This document shows, piece after piece, positions 47,240-57,304 of a stretch of 64,000 nucleotides of DNA. Numbering within the stretch: position 1 is the first letter of the stretch; the number at the start of each line of letters is the position of its first letter. The position numbers and the translations under genes were made by a program. Below the pieces are notes generated by a model. The model was not told where the DNA came from. It did not search any database and saw only the letters and a program-made list of their open reading frames with translations. The stretch spans positions 62,001 to 126,000 of the forward strand of contig NW_003314407.1 in assembly GCF_000143415.4 (NCBI RefSeq). Direction: 5' to 3'. Source of the stretch: Selaginella moellendorffii. Lineage: Eukaryota > Streptophyta > Lycopodiopsida > Selaginellales > Selaginellaceae.

Positions 47240-48133
47240 ATGAACGATCTTCTGGGCGGTGATGGTGGTGCCGATTTGGAGGCAGGGCAGCAGCGCCAGC
47301 CGGAGCATGGGAGTGACAAGCTGCTGGGCCGCTTCTTCGACGAGGTGGGGAAGATCAAGAGCGACATGGAGAGGCTCAAGATGCTGCTGGGCAAGCTACA
47401 GGCCGCGCACGAGGAGAGCAAGACGATTCACAAGGCCAAGGCGATGAAAGCTCTCCGGCAGCGCATGGACAAGGACATTGAGGAGGTTCTCGTCAAGGCC
47501 AAGCTCGTCAAAGACGAGATCCAGAAGCTGGATAGATCCAACATTGCCAGCCGCCAAGTTGGCGGATGCGAGGAAGGGACGCCCACGGACAGGACGAGAA
47601 CGGTGATCACGGCTAACCTCAAGAAGAATCTCCAGGACGTGATGGCCGAGTTCCAGAAGCTGCGACACAAGATCACGGGGGAGTACAGAGACACGCTCAT
47701 CCGGCGCTTCTTCACCGTGACGGGGAAGAAGCCCGACGACGAGACCGTGGACTACATCCTCGAGACTGGAGAGAGCGAGAGCTTCTTGCAGCGGGCGATC
47801 CAGGACCAGGGGCGAGGCCAGATTGTGGAGACGATACGAGAGATCCAGGAGAGGCACGACGCGGTGAAGACGATGGAGAAGAACTTGCTGGAGCTCCAGC
47901 AGATCTTCCTCGACATCTCGGTGCTGGTGGAGTCGCAGGGAGAGCAGCTAAACAGCATCGAGCACCAAGTCCACCGCGCGGCAGCGTACGTGGAGCAAGG
48001 GGCGGGGAGCCTCCGCGGCGCCAGGAAGATCCAGAGGAGCAGCCGCAAGTGTATGTGCATTGCCATCGTTTTACTCCTCGTTGTCATCCTCGTCGTCGCA
48101 GCTCCGGTCATCTTTAAGCTCAAGAAGAATTGA
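47240..48133 (+). CDS. SYP1-type syntaxin (Qa-SNARE)
   Basis: A 297-residue protein in one exon. It starts MNDLLGG, like SYP11/12 syntaxins. An N-terminal three-helix Habc region (FFDEVGKIKSDMERLKMLL onward) precedes a SNARE helix (residues about 205-265, with the central Gln in VLVESQGEQLNSIE) and a C-terminal membrane anchor (IAIVLLLVVILVVAAPVIF). Such plasma-membrane or cell-plate syntaxins pair with SNAP33-type and VAMP72-type proteins in exocytosis and cytokinesis. Which paralogue (KNOLLE/SYP111, SYP112, SYP12x or SYP13x) cannot be decided here. It diverges from the thioredoxin-like gene over 379 bp and ends 67 bp from the convergent ABCG stop. Confidence 0.93.
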   Translation: MNDLLGGDGGADLEAGQQRQPEHGSDKLLGRFFDEVGKIKSDMERLKMLLGKLQAAHEESKTIHKAKAMKALRQRMDKDIEEVLVKAKLVKDEIQKLDRSNIASRQVGGCEEGTPTDRTRTVITANLKKNLQDVMAEFQKLRHKITGEYRDTLIRRFFTVTGKKPDDETVDYILETGESESFLQRAIQDQGRGQIVETIREIQERHDAVKTMEKNLLELQQIFLDISVLVESQGEQLNSIEHQVHRAAAYVEQGAGSLRGARKIQRSSRKCMCIAIVLLLVVILVVAAPVIFKLKKN

Positions 48134-48200
48134 TCTACGCTCTAGCTGTAGTATCACACATTGTTTCAATCAAGATTGCTTGCTTGGTTGAATATTACAA

Positions 48201-50729
48201 CTATCTGGCTGTGTTCATCCTCTTGAGAGCGACATAAGCCAGGATCCTGTAGCCGACGACCATGAGGAGTAGAGCAAACACGTCCTCCATTGGACCGGCC
48301 TCGTTCAGGTCCACGTCAGCCATTACTCGCGCCGAGGCAATACTTTTGCAACCCGTTGCGCTGAGGCAGTCGTAGACCTGGGAGCGACTATACTGCACCT
48401 TGATCAACAGCCTAAAGGCGTAGAAAGTGTAGGAAACGTACTTGATCCATTTCACAAATGATGCTAGGCCCTGCTTGGATCATCACGCAACGTTATATCG
48501 TGAAAGAGGTTAAAACTTTCAAGGCTTACGTGAGTGAAAAATCCGCCCGTGAGCATGAAAATGAGGAGAAGGATTGATGCCAGAGTTGTTGCATGCTTTG
48601 TGTCCATCATCACGGCACCGATGAACAGACCAAGTCCCTGCAAGGACATATAAGATCAATCGCTGTGCTCTTCCAAGTACGTCAAGTTTTCTCACCTCAG
48701 CGGCAATGACAATGAGGAAGAGGCTGAGGACTGTAAGCAGGAAAGCCCCCACGGTGAGTTTCAAATGCGCCATGAAGTATGTGATGAGCAAGAAGACCAG
48801 CGGCAACACCAGGTTGAGCGGAAGATCACCGAGTGTTCTACTCATGAAATAGGAACTCAGCCTGTACATGTCAGACGCTCTTTCCTTCGCGATCATGGCT
48901 CGTTCTTGAGGGAATGTGTAGATGGCCACGAAAATGGGGAAGTAGGCCCAATAAATGGAGATAAAGAAGATCAGCCCAACCTGATGGGTTCATATCCATG
49001 AGTTACTTAGTGCATGATATGATATTAGATTGAATTGCTCACCTGGTCTTGTAAGTGTTTTTCCGAGTCGGCGCTTGAGTGCAACCACACGAGGCCGGCT
49101 ACGACCGCCGAAACAAGAACTTGAAACACCCTCAACCAGCTCAGGTACTCGTGCCGCCTCTCTTTGAATCCGCGGCTCATAAGCACCAAAAACTGCTGCC
49201 ACCACCCGATGCTCCACTCGCGCCTCGGCGGGAGGATCACGTCCTTTGCATGGGGCGGAGAATCAACACTGCTGTCCCTAAATGCTACTTCGGAGCTGAA
49301 GCACTCCACCAGATACTGCAAAGCACAGACCCCCGTGACTTACAAGATCAATGGAAACTCTAATGTGGAAAGCTTACTTCTTGCACTGCAAGCTCGGGAG
49401 GCTTTCCTACTTTGCTATCGCCTTTGCTTTGTATAAGCTTAATCTCTAGCTCTGGAGGGATGGACGTGTCACTGATGTTACCATTGGCGAGATCTAACAG
49501 GAAGTCCGCTGGATTCATAAGCAGCGATGCGTTGAGGCCGATGGAGCTGAAGTACGGCAGAGCATCCTGCCCTCTTCCGAAGAAGATAGCGTGGCCATTT
49601 GAGAGGAGGAGGAGATTGTCAAACATATGGTAAAGCCGGCTAGAGGGCTGATGAATTGTTGTGATGACTGTTCGTCCAGCCTGACAACCGGTGGTTAAAC
49701 TTTTCCTCGATGAATGAAGGGATCAACTCTACAATACCTGAGCAAGCCCATGTAACAATTGCAGGATCCTTAAAGCAGTTGTAGAGTCGAGGCCAGAAGT
49801 TGGCTCATCCAGAAAGATTATGGATGGATCAATCAGAATCTCCTGCCCGATGCAAACCCGTTTTCTTTCACCGCCTGATACACCACGCTCGAAAGGCCCT
49901 CCAATTATCGTGTCCTTGCACCTGCATTGCAAATTGCCAGTTAGCAAGGGTTAGCGAGAGAGGGAGAGTAGAACTCTCGCGAGCTAAGATCTTTCTTACT
50001 TATCAAGGCCCAGCTCTAGGATGATACTGTCTGCCCGCTGAATCTTTTCTTGCCTCGAGAGTTTCTTGGGCAGCCTGAGCAAAGCTGCATAGCGGAGCGT
50101 TTCTTTCACTGTCAAGTGCATGAACAGCACGTCATCCTGTGTCACGAAACCCATTCTGCCCCAAATCAAATGCTTGGTGTTTTCAAACCATAGGCATTAC
50201 TTTCACTACCTATGGAAAAGAAAATCTAGAGCCTAGGCTTTAGAAAGTTTAGTACCTTCGCTTGAGTGCCTTGGTGTAGCCCATGTCATTGTAGGTGATC
50301 GATCCAGAATGTAAATTTGTTTGCGATCTTCCAGCTAAAAGACTGAGCAGTGTGGTTTTACCACTCCCGGAAGGACCCATCATCGCTAGAATCTGACCGG
50401 GTCCAACAGCGCCAGATACTCCATGAAGGATTTCCTTTCCAACAATATTGGAGGAACCACGGCACAAGGTTGAAGTCTTGAATCGGATGCTGCATCGAAC
50501 ATCCACAAACTGTGCGAGAGGATCCAACGATTGAATGATCAGATGAGAACAACACGAAATAGACTACCTTCAAATAGATTGGAATCACAACGCTCTTGAT
50601 GTCCACGGAACAGTGTTGGGGAGCTACTTCCACTTCACACATACATGCAGGATCCTTTGTCTTGATCTTGATCTCACCCAATGAGATTTCTTCATGATCC
50701 ACACATGATTGCCTGGGAGGAAGAGCCAT
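48201..50729 (-). CDS. Half-size ABCG transporter
   Basis: A multi-exon gene from the ATG at 50729 (MALPPRQSC). The ATP-binding domain comes first, as in all ABCG proteins: Walker [10 protein letters not shown] near 50355, signature VSGGERKR near 49870, Walker [13 protein letters not shown] near 49800, then [13 protein letters not shown]. The membrane domain follows: [20 protein letters not shown] near 49150, [20 protein letters not shown], and a C-terminal helix ending ALKRMNTAR. It would work as a dimer exporting lipids, hormones or other small molecules at the plasma membrane. Similarity is to the ABCG14/21/25 group of white-brown-complex half transporters; substrate is not predictable. 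Confidence 0.92.
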
Positions 50730-51345
50730 GCCAATTGTAATGTATCTCCAGAGCTAACTGGAGACATGCACAAGAGCCCTAATTCGGTTTGCAAAGGCAA
50801 ATATAAACACTGACGGTTGGCCGTCAAATTTCCGCCGCTCAAAAATGAAATCGAACACCTGTACCCGCCTTTCGTTTTCAACGGCCACTCACAAATATTC
50901 CAAATTCCAAACTTAGTGGTCGATGGAGGCAATCTAAGATCGATCGCCCAATTCATTCAGTCACACAAAACAGCAGATACTTTCCAGATTCTACATATTT
51001 CTTTTGTGCTGTCCCAGCAGCCGCACTCAGGAAGGAGGCATGCCGCCCTTCCTGCAAAATCTCCTTTAGATCATGAAAGTTCCAGAGCTTCTTCCAGATG
51101 TTGCTCTTGTGATGACCCCTGTGGTCTCTTTTAATTATTCTAGAGCAATCATGCTTCCAAGTTCATAAAATGTATGCCTTTATTGGGAATCTTGTTCCGT
51201 GTGGCATCCTCCAAGCATATTCAGACACCAGGTATCTGCCATATGCCCAAGGATGGCATGGAAATTTGGATATGCCCACAAAGGTCATATTGATGATTTA
51301 CATCAGGCAAGGAGGCAAGAGGGAGAAACAATGAGAAAAAAAAAC
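50730..51345. other. Intergenic region between ABCG and SET genes
   Basis: About 600 bp holding the promoter of the minus-strand ABCG gene and the 3' flank of the SET gene. I see no gene or repeat; a 105-codon frame (50817-51134) has no recognised domain. Confidence 0.4.
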
Positions 51346-53328
51346 TTATCTCATCCCATCTAACAACGTCGCCTGCGCAATCACCTGGTTGATCACGCCC
51401 TCCACAATCTCTCTTCTCAGCTCTCCAAAGAGCGCCGCAACTTCCTCATGCAGCAGCTGGAGTGACTCGTCACCACATCCGGCAGCCCGGTAAAGAACGC
51501 CCATCTTCGACAGCGTCTCGAAGTTCCCGGGAGCAGTCTCGTGTAGGATTCTCATGTAGTCGCCAGCGCTCGGAAGCTCCGGGTGCTTGAGCACGCAGAC
51601 CGCAGAGTAACGCTCCACCTGTGCCGCACGGATGCAATCCTTCTCCTCGTCGCTGAAACCCCTCGCAGTCATCCTCTTCTCCAAGTCCAAAACTTCGTCG
51701 AGGGTCTTCTGCGCGTCACCTCGACGACGATCATAGAACTTAAAGCTGGCGAGAAGATCCTTGTTCGTCCTCTCCAAGACGCACCGCTTGCAAGAGCACT
51801 CAAAGTCGAGGCGCTTGCACTTCACCTCCCGCGCCGGCAACGGAGCCAAGAGCAGTGGTTCCATGCTCCCAGTCGCCTCGAGATAAGAGAGTAGAACCTC
51901 GTCACCGGCACTCATGTTCCTGGCAGCCCGGATGAACATCACGCGTCCGAAGCACACCTTGGAGGCATTGGGAGTGCACGAGTGATTGAAAAAGCCGCTC
52001 GAGGCCCAGACTCCGGCGATCCAGGCATCTCCGGCCTGAGTGGTGAAGCCGCACCGGTGGCCAACTCGTCTCACTCGCTCGATATCCACCTCCTCAACTT
52101 TCGATCCCGGCGGTACCACAACTCTTCCAATGTTGCACTTGAAGCGATCCAAGTCCGGTACCGTCGTCATCTTGCTCGCGTCCGCCATCGCATAGATGTG
52201 GTACCGTGGCCTGCTGGAAGTGCTGCAAGATCGTATCAGCTCCACGTACAAATCCCTGTCCGCGTTTTCGATCCTCGGAGTCTTCACGTACGCAGTCGGG
52301 TTGCAAACGATGAGCAGCTCCCCCCGCCTTACGTCCCGAGTGAGATACACACCTCTTCCTCGACCGTCCGGAGTCATCCTCAGCTCCAGAGGTCCGAAGT
52401 AGTCACTACACTTGGGTTCCACCTTCCGGCCAAGCACGAAGTCCGTGATATCGTACTCACCGTCCCGGCTCTCCCGCAAGTAAGTCCTGGATCTCTCCAA
52501 GTCGATCGAGACGTCAGGCGGAGCGTCCGGCAGCGCCACAGCCGACTGGAAGCACGGAAGTGCGAGCTCGTGCTCCTGGAGCGCGGTCAGGCTCTTGCCT
52601 TTGCACCACAGGCTCCGTGCATGGTGGCTATCGGACGCCCCCGGGATCTTGGTGGCGGTCTCGGCGTCCACAAAGGCCTCCTCGTACCGTCGCAGCCGGA
52701 GCCTCGCCTCGGCTCTCCTGGAGAAGACTTGCTTCTCCAAGACACCGTAAGTTGGAGCTCCGCTCTTGGCTCTCATGTCCAGCAGCTCGGTGTAGTACAG
52801 CTCGGCCAGCACGTAGCTCCCTCGACTGAGCAACGCGTTGGCTTCCTTGAGGAGCCTCCCGAGCGGCTTGGCGCTGGCGGCTCTCGCGAGTCCCAGGAAC
52901 TCCACGGACGCGGGGCTGGAGACTTGCAGCGCGGACGAGAAGCACAGCGGCTCTTTGATGGCAACTCTGGCATTTGGCGGAAACAAGAGCTCGCCATCTT
53001 CCTGCCTCGAGGTGGAGGCGACGGCATTGAAGACGTGCAGCAGCGCACAGCCGCGGTCGTTTCCACCGTCCTCCTCCTGCTCCACGAGGCACAGCACCGC
53101 ATTGGCGGCCGGGAGAGCTGCGGAGGTGCATATCTTAGCATACACTACGCGACCGTGATAGCAAACCTCGCGGCTGAGGCACCGGGTTCCAACGCAGGCG
53201 TCCACCATGTCCAGCTTCCTCAGCCCTGGCAGCGGCGCCGATGAGAGCTTGCATCCATCGCTCATCGCCGTGCCGGTGGCATTGGGCACGGCGGCCTTGA
53301 ACGCGCGCAGCAGCACCTCCTTATCCAT
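51346..53328 (-). CDS. TPR and SET domain protein
   Basis: A 660-residue protein in one exon; the ATG at 53328 is used because the frame extends upstream only to a TTG. The middle has tetratricopeptide-like helices (LLSRGSYVLAELYYTELL, RRAEARLRLRRYEEAFVDAE, KGKSLTALQEHELALPCF). A split SET domain follows: GRGVYLTRDVRRGE, then FFNHSCTPNASKVCFG (the NHSC motif), DEVLLSYLE and post-SET cysteines in FECSCKRC. This arrangement resembles SMYD-like lysine methyltransferases and plant TPR-SET proteins such as that encoded by Arabidopsis At1g33400. Substrate unknown. A telo-box (CTAGGGTTTA at 53341-53350) lies just upstream. It is very GC-rich, giving long shadow frames on the other strand. Confidence 0.88.
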   Translation of the reverse strand: MDKEVLLRAFKAAVPNATGTAMSDGCKLSSAPLPGLRKLDMVDACVGTRCLSREVCYHGRVVYAKICTSAALPAANAVLCLVEQEEDGGNDRGCALLHVFNAVASTSRQEDGELLFPPNARVAIKEPLCFSSALQVSSPASVEFLGLARAASAKPLGRLLKEANALLSRGSYVLAELYYTELLDMRAKSGAPTYGVLEKQVFSRRAEARLRLRRYEEAFVDAETATKIPGASDSHHARSLWCKGKSLTALQEHELALPCFQSAVALPDAPPDVSIDLERSRTYLRESRDGEYDITDFVLGRKVEPKCSDYFGPLELRMTPDGRGRGVYLTRDVRRGELLIVCNPTAYVKTPRIENADRDLYVELIRSCSTSSRPRYHIYAMADASKMTTVPDLDRFKCNIGRVVVPPGSKVEEVDIERVRRVGHRCGFTTQAGDAWIAGVWASSGFFNHSCTPNASKVCFGRVMFIRAARNMSAGDEVLLSYLEATGSMEPLLLAPLPAREVKCKRLDFECSCKRCVLERTNKDLLASFKFYDRRRGDAQKTLDEVLDLEKRMTARGFSDEEKDCIRAAQVERYSAVCVLKHPELPSAGDYMRILHETAPGNFETLSKMGVLYRAAGCGDESLQLLHEEVAALFGELRREIVEGVINQVIAQATLLDGMR

Positions 53329-53649
53329 TGCACCCAAGCTCTAGGGTTTATGCCACGTCACACGAAAGCATATTCCCAGGATTTTACCTACATTCTTTTC
53401 TCAAGGGGTGAATCTCCATCCGCGACCAACGGTCGCAACGGCCACCACGTGTTGTTTGTCTGTTGGCCACAGCAACTAAAGCGTAAGCGTTAATGTGGGT
53501 TTTTAGCGCATATTCTGTCGCATTCACACACGCAACACTTGAGCTCCTGCCAAGGGAAAAAGGGAGGGACGCAAACGCCCAACGAGCTCCCAGTTTTTTT
53601 AGGTTTGCGCGTTGCCAAGATCGATCCGGCTGCGCCGACGGAGGTGTAA
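53329..53649. promoter_or_regulatory. Divergent promoter region, SET gene and LRX-lectin gene
   Basis: 321 bp between start codons. A telo-box lies near the SET side. No clear TATA box is visible near the LRX-lectin start. Confidence 0.45.
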
Positions 53650-56494
53650 ATGGCGCCGATCTGGTCGGCGGCGCTGCCACTGCTGCTTCTTCTTCGTCAC
53701 ACCATAGGTAGGCGCGCGCCGGTGATTCTTTGCTTGTCCTGCATTCCTTGATCTCTTCCATAGTTCCGGGGCATAGCATTCCTGCTGCATTCTCATCTTG
53801 TTCCAGACTGGTCACTAACGCCTCCAGGAGAGAGCAGGATATCACGGTGTGGCACTCGATCCGGATCAAGTGGTAGCAGCGCACCGCCGACCTTGGCTGC
53901 TTGAGGAAATCGACCAGGGCCACCATCCTCCGGGTGTAGGACATCACCCTCCTGGAGTGGGGCATCATCCTCCGGGCGTTGGACACCATCCTCCCGGTGT
54001 TGGACACCATCCTCCCGGCGTTGGACATCATCCTCCTGGTGTCGGTCACCATCTCCCCAAGCGTAAGTCTGCTTAGCTTCTCTTGGCAGCAATGTAGATC
54101 CACTCATGCGTGAATTCATGCTCTACAGCCTCGTCGCTAGCTCGGGCATTTGTGGCACTGCAAGCCTGGAAACGCATGATCTTTCGCGACCCGCTAAACA
54201 TTACCGGGAGCTGGGTGGGCAGCGAAGTATGTAACTACAGAGGTGTCTTTTGCGGGCCTTCTCTCCACGACCCTACACTCCGCGTTGTGAGTGGGATGTA
54301 CGTGTACATGTAGACCATGCTTGCGCGGTATTTCACTGACCTTTTGATGCGTTGCTTGTTATTCCAGTGATCTGAATCACGCCAATCTTGGTGGTCAACT
54401 CCCCAGTGAACTGGGACTTCTGACCGAGCTCGGTATCTTGTGAGTGTGGTAAATTCATCCACCGTCCAAGAGTTCTTGCTTATCTTTTTCTTTTCCTTGT
54501 CCAGTCATGTGAACAGCAACGAATTTACAGGGGGGCTACCCGAAAGTCTGAAAAATCTCGTTCTCCTTGGAGAACTGTAAGCATTTGCTGTTTAGCTGTT
54601 GGTCTTGACGTTAATATTTTTACAGGGACGTAAGTAACAACAAGCTGTCTGGAGTATTTCCTGCTGTTACTCTGCAATTGCCAAGTCTTATATATCTGTA
54701 AGTTGACACTTTTTCTTCGATATGATATGTAAGTTTGGTACTTTTGCAGGGATATAAGATTCAACCGGTTTTATGGAAGCATACCCGCAGAAATCTTTGA
54801 TAAGAAGCTGGATGCACTGTAAGTTACTATACTGCAATTATCTGAGACAGGACTTGACGTTTGCTGTCTTCAGCTTTGTCAACAACAATAACTTCGGAAA
54901 TCCTATCCCGGCCAATTTCGGAAACTCTCCAGTTTCTGTTGTGTACGTGTCCTGTTGCACATTTTTTATGCTAAAACAATTTGTTCTGTTGCTGTCATGC
55001 TGTAGGGTCCTCGCCAATAACCAGTTCACTGGAAATATTCCGAATAGCTTAGGAAGCATGTCGAGGACATTAAATGAAATGTGAGTGACGACGAAATGTC
55101 GACCATACTGCGCCTGATCCTTGGAGTTCTATTGCAGAGTATTTCTCAACAACAGTCTCGCGGGTGCTCTACCATCAGAAATCGGACTTTTGAATCAAGT
55201 ATCTGTATTGTAAGATGTTTGTTTTTTGTTTCGAAGTTTCTAATACCTGCTCCTGTGTGAAGTGACGTGGGCTTCAACAAACTAAGTAGCGGTTTGCCCG
55301 ACAGCATCGCGAACATGGTTGAGCTGGTTGAATTCAACGTCGGAAACAATTTCCTCTCCGGAATTCTGACTGACAATGTCTGCAACTTGCCGAAGATAAG
55401 AAATCTGTGAGTTTCGCTAAACGGTCTTGTATGTATGTTAGTAAACCTTTTGTGTGTGCAGGACCTTTTCTAACAACTACTTCATTGGGGAGAGTCCCTC
55501 GTGCGCGTCTCTATCAAGACGAGGGTATGCATCGCACTCGTTCATGTTGTTTTTTGCGTGACGCAATTTGTTTTTGCAGTGTGACGGTAAGTACGAGCGG
55601 GAACTGTTTCTCAAGTCAGAGTGGCCAGAAGTCAGGCAAAGAATGCAGAGATTTCTACGGTAAGCTCGTTAGGAAGTTATGCGGATTGTGCTAACTCTTG
55701 TTTTTCTTCTTCTTCTTCTTCTCTCTCAGCTCCACCTCCACCTTCAGCACCAGCTGCTCCACCGGTGGGAACACCCCCACTATCTCCGACACCTCTCCCT
55801 CCTAGCCCGATATTTTTTCCACCTCCAACTCCACTGGCACCATTCGGCTCTCCACCTCCACCGTCGCCAATCGGCTCTCCTCCTCCCCCACTATCTCCGA
55901 CACCTCTCCCTCCTAGTCCGATTTTATTTCCACCTCCACCTCCACCGTCACCAACCGTTTCTCCTCCTCCAGCATCCTGTCCATCGGGATATAGCAGGGG
56001 TCAAAATTCGGGACATTGCTTCCAGCTTGTGAAGCAGCATGCAACCTGGAGCAATGCCGAGAAATATTGCGCACAACATGGGGGTCACTTGGCAGCAGTG
56101 GCGGATTTTAACGAACTCAAGGACATCGGCGACTTTTGCAGCCAGGCTCCCCCGAATCAAGGTAAGCACGTAGACTGTCTCGTTCGATATTTCTAACAGG
56201 AATTATCCTCTTGCAGCATTGGTGGATCCTTATAGTCCTAAAGGTCAAGGATGTTATCTGGGAGGCCAGAAAGCGAACGCCTCCTGGATCTGGCCGAGTT
56301 CTCCATGCATCAACTTCAACAGCAGTTACTGGAACTTCTTGGAGCCGAATAACTTGTATGGAAACGAAAACTGCGTGTCCATAAAGTATGAGCCCCCAAT
56401 CTTGCGAGCCTCGGCTTCTTCACTGGCATACATGCTCAACGATCTATTCTGCGAACACGAGCTTCCGTTCGTATGCGCACCAACAAGATGCTGA
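53650..56494 (+). CDS. LRR-extensin fused to a C-type lectin domain
   Basis: Traced exons: 53650-53721, 53828-54062, 54129-54297, 54368-54439, then about one exon per LRR, a short Cys exon near 55580-55660, and about 55730-56161 and 56218-56494. Order: signal peptide (MAPIWSAALPLLLLL); six GHHPPGV heptads; LRX cap (LARAFVALQAWK, VCNYRGVFC); about ten LRRs (IDLNHANLGGQLPSELGL onward); Cys-rich hinge (GNCFSSQSG, KECRDF); a Pro-rich extensin region of PPPPSP blocks; then a C-type lectin domain (CPSGYSRG, TWSNAEKYC, GGHLAAVADFNE, EPNN, ENCVSI, LNDLFCEHELPFVC). LRX proteins anchor in the cell wall and bind RALF peptides; C-type lectins bind sugars with calcium and are rare in plants. The fusion is in one continuous open gene, spliced in frame. 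I know of no described protein with this architecture. Confidence 0.85.
53918..54043 (+). repeat. 21-bp tandem repeats encoding GHHPPGV x6
   Basis: Six 21-bp units each encode Gly-His-His-Pro-Pro-Gly-Val, followed by a degenerate GHHLPK. The repeat lies in exon 2 of the LRX-lectin gene between signal peptide and LRR cap. Paired histidines could bind metal ions, which is inference. Confidence 0.9.
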
Positions 56495-56580
56495 GCCCGA
56501 GACTAAAAAGTTACGTTTTATATAAAATACAACCCGGCCAAGTCCTCCCAGGTAAACAGAAAGAACACAATCGAAGCGTT

Positions 56581-57261
56581 TTAACTGCTTTCATCTTTTG
56601 CAGCATTAGCAGCAACATCACCACCACCAGCAGCAGCACGCAGCGCTTTTCTCAAGCCGAGCACTATAAACAGATTCGTGACTGTAAGGAGCGATTCGGC
56701 ACCGCCGTGAAGCCAATCAACGTTCGAGAGAGATGTGCCGTAGTGAAGTTTGGCTGCATGCAACACACAGAGTTCAAATCGTCATCAAATCGTGGATATA
56801 AGGCTTTCGCATTTGCGAGCGTACCATAGATGCCAGCAGGAACTGTGGTAGCACAGAAGCGGTTCCAAAGACGTACATATGTTGCAAGTTAGATCCACAA
56901 CCAAAACAAGACGAGAAGACTTACTTGTAGCTGCGACGAATGCGAGTAGAAAGTAGAAGCCAAAGAGGGTGAGCTGGGGCGCAGTCTTGGACTTGGTAAG
57001 GTGATAGAGGAAGCCGAGATACGGGAAGAGCGATGCAGCAAACAGCTGAGACGCCAGGCTCTGTGAATTGACGCCACCGGGAGACCAAGGATCCACCACA
57101 GTCGCAGCAGTAGCAGCGACACTAGAGGCCGCGAGCTCCACCAATTCAGTAGCACCTGTTGCTGCTGTCAATCTTCCGGGCCTGCGATTGCGAAGACGGC
57201 CATTGGGATGCAAACCCGTTGTCGCTGGAGGAGGAGCTCCCGTGAATGCTATCACCACCAT
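56581..57261 (-). CDS. DUF3593-like plastid membrane protein
   Basis: Three exons: 56925-57261, an 18-nt micro-exon at 56825-56842, and 56581-56753, giving 175 residues. The first 50 residues are basic and Ala/Thr-rich, as in a chloroplast transit peptide. The conserved core follows: NSQSLASQLFAASLFPYLGF, LTLFGFYFLLAFVAAT, then IPAGIY across the micro-exon, then LHYGTSLSNVDWLHGGAES and LLTVTNLFIVLGLRKALR. It has two or three membrane helices. The core matches a small family shared by cyanobacteria and plastids, which I believe is DUF3593; its function is unknown. Its ATG is 43 bp after the WNK stop on the same strand. Confidence 0.75.
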
Positions 57262-57304
57262 CGTCCTAAACGAGATAGGTAAGTAGAGACTGACTGTCTC
57301 CCCT

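Noticed and set aside
47396-47857. 153-codon minus-strand frame
   Set aside because: Antisense shadow of the syntaxin gene.
51982-53244. 420-codon plus-strand frame
   Set aside because: Antisense shadow of the GC-rich TPR-SET gene, which has clear domains on the minus strand.
53329-53337. Upstream extension of the TPR-SET protein to 53337
   Set aside because: The codon there is TTG; the first ATG in frame is at 53328.
56473-56829. 118-codon plus-strand frame after the lectin stop
   Set aside because: It overlaps exon 3 of the minus-strand DUF3593-like gene and has no domain; the lectin gene ends naturally at 56494.
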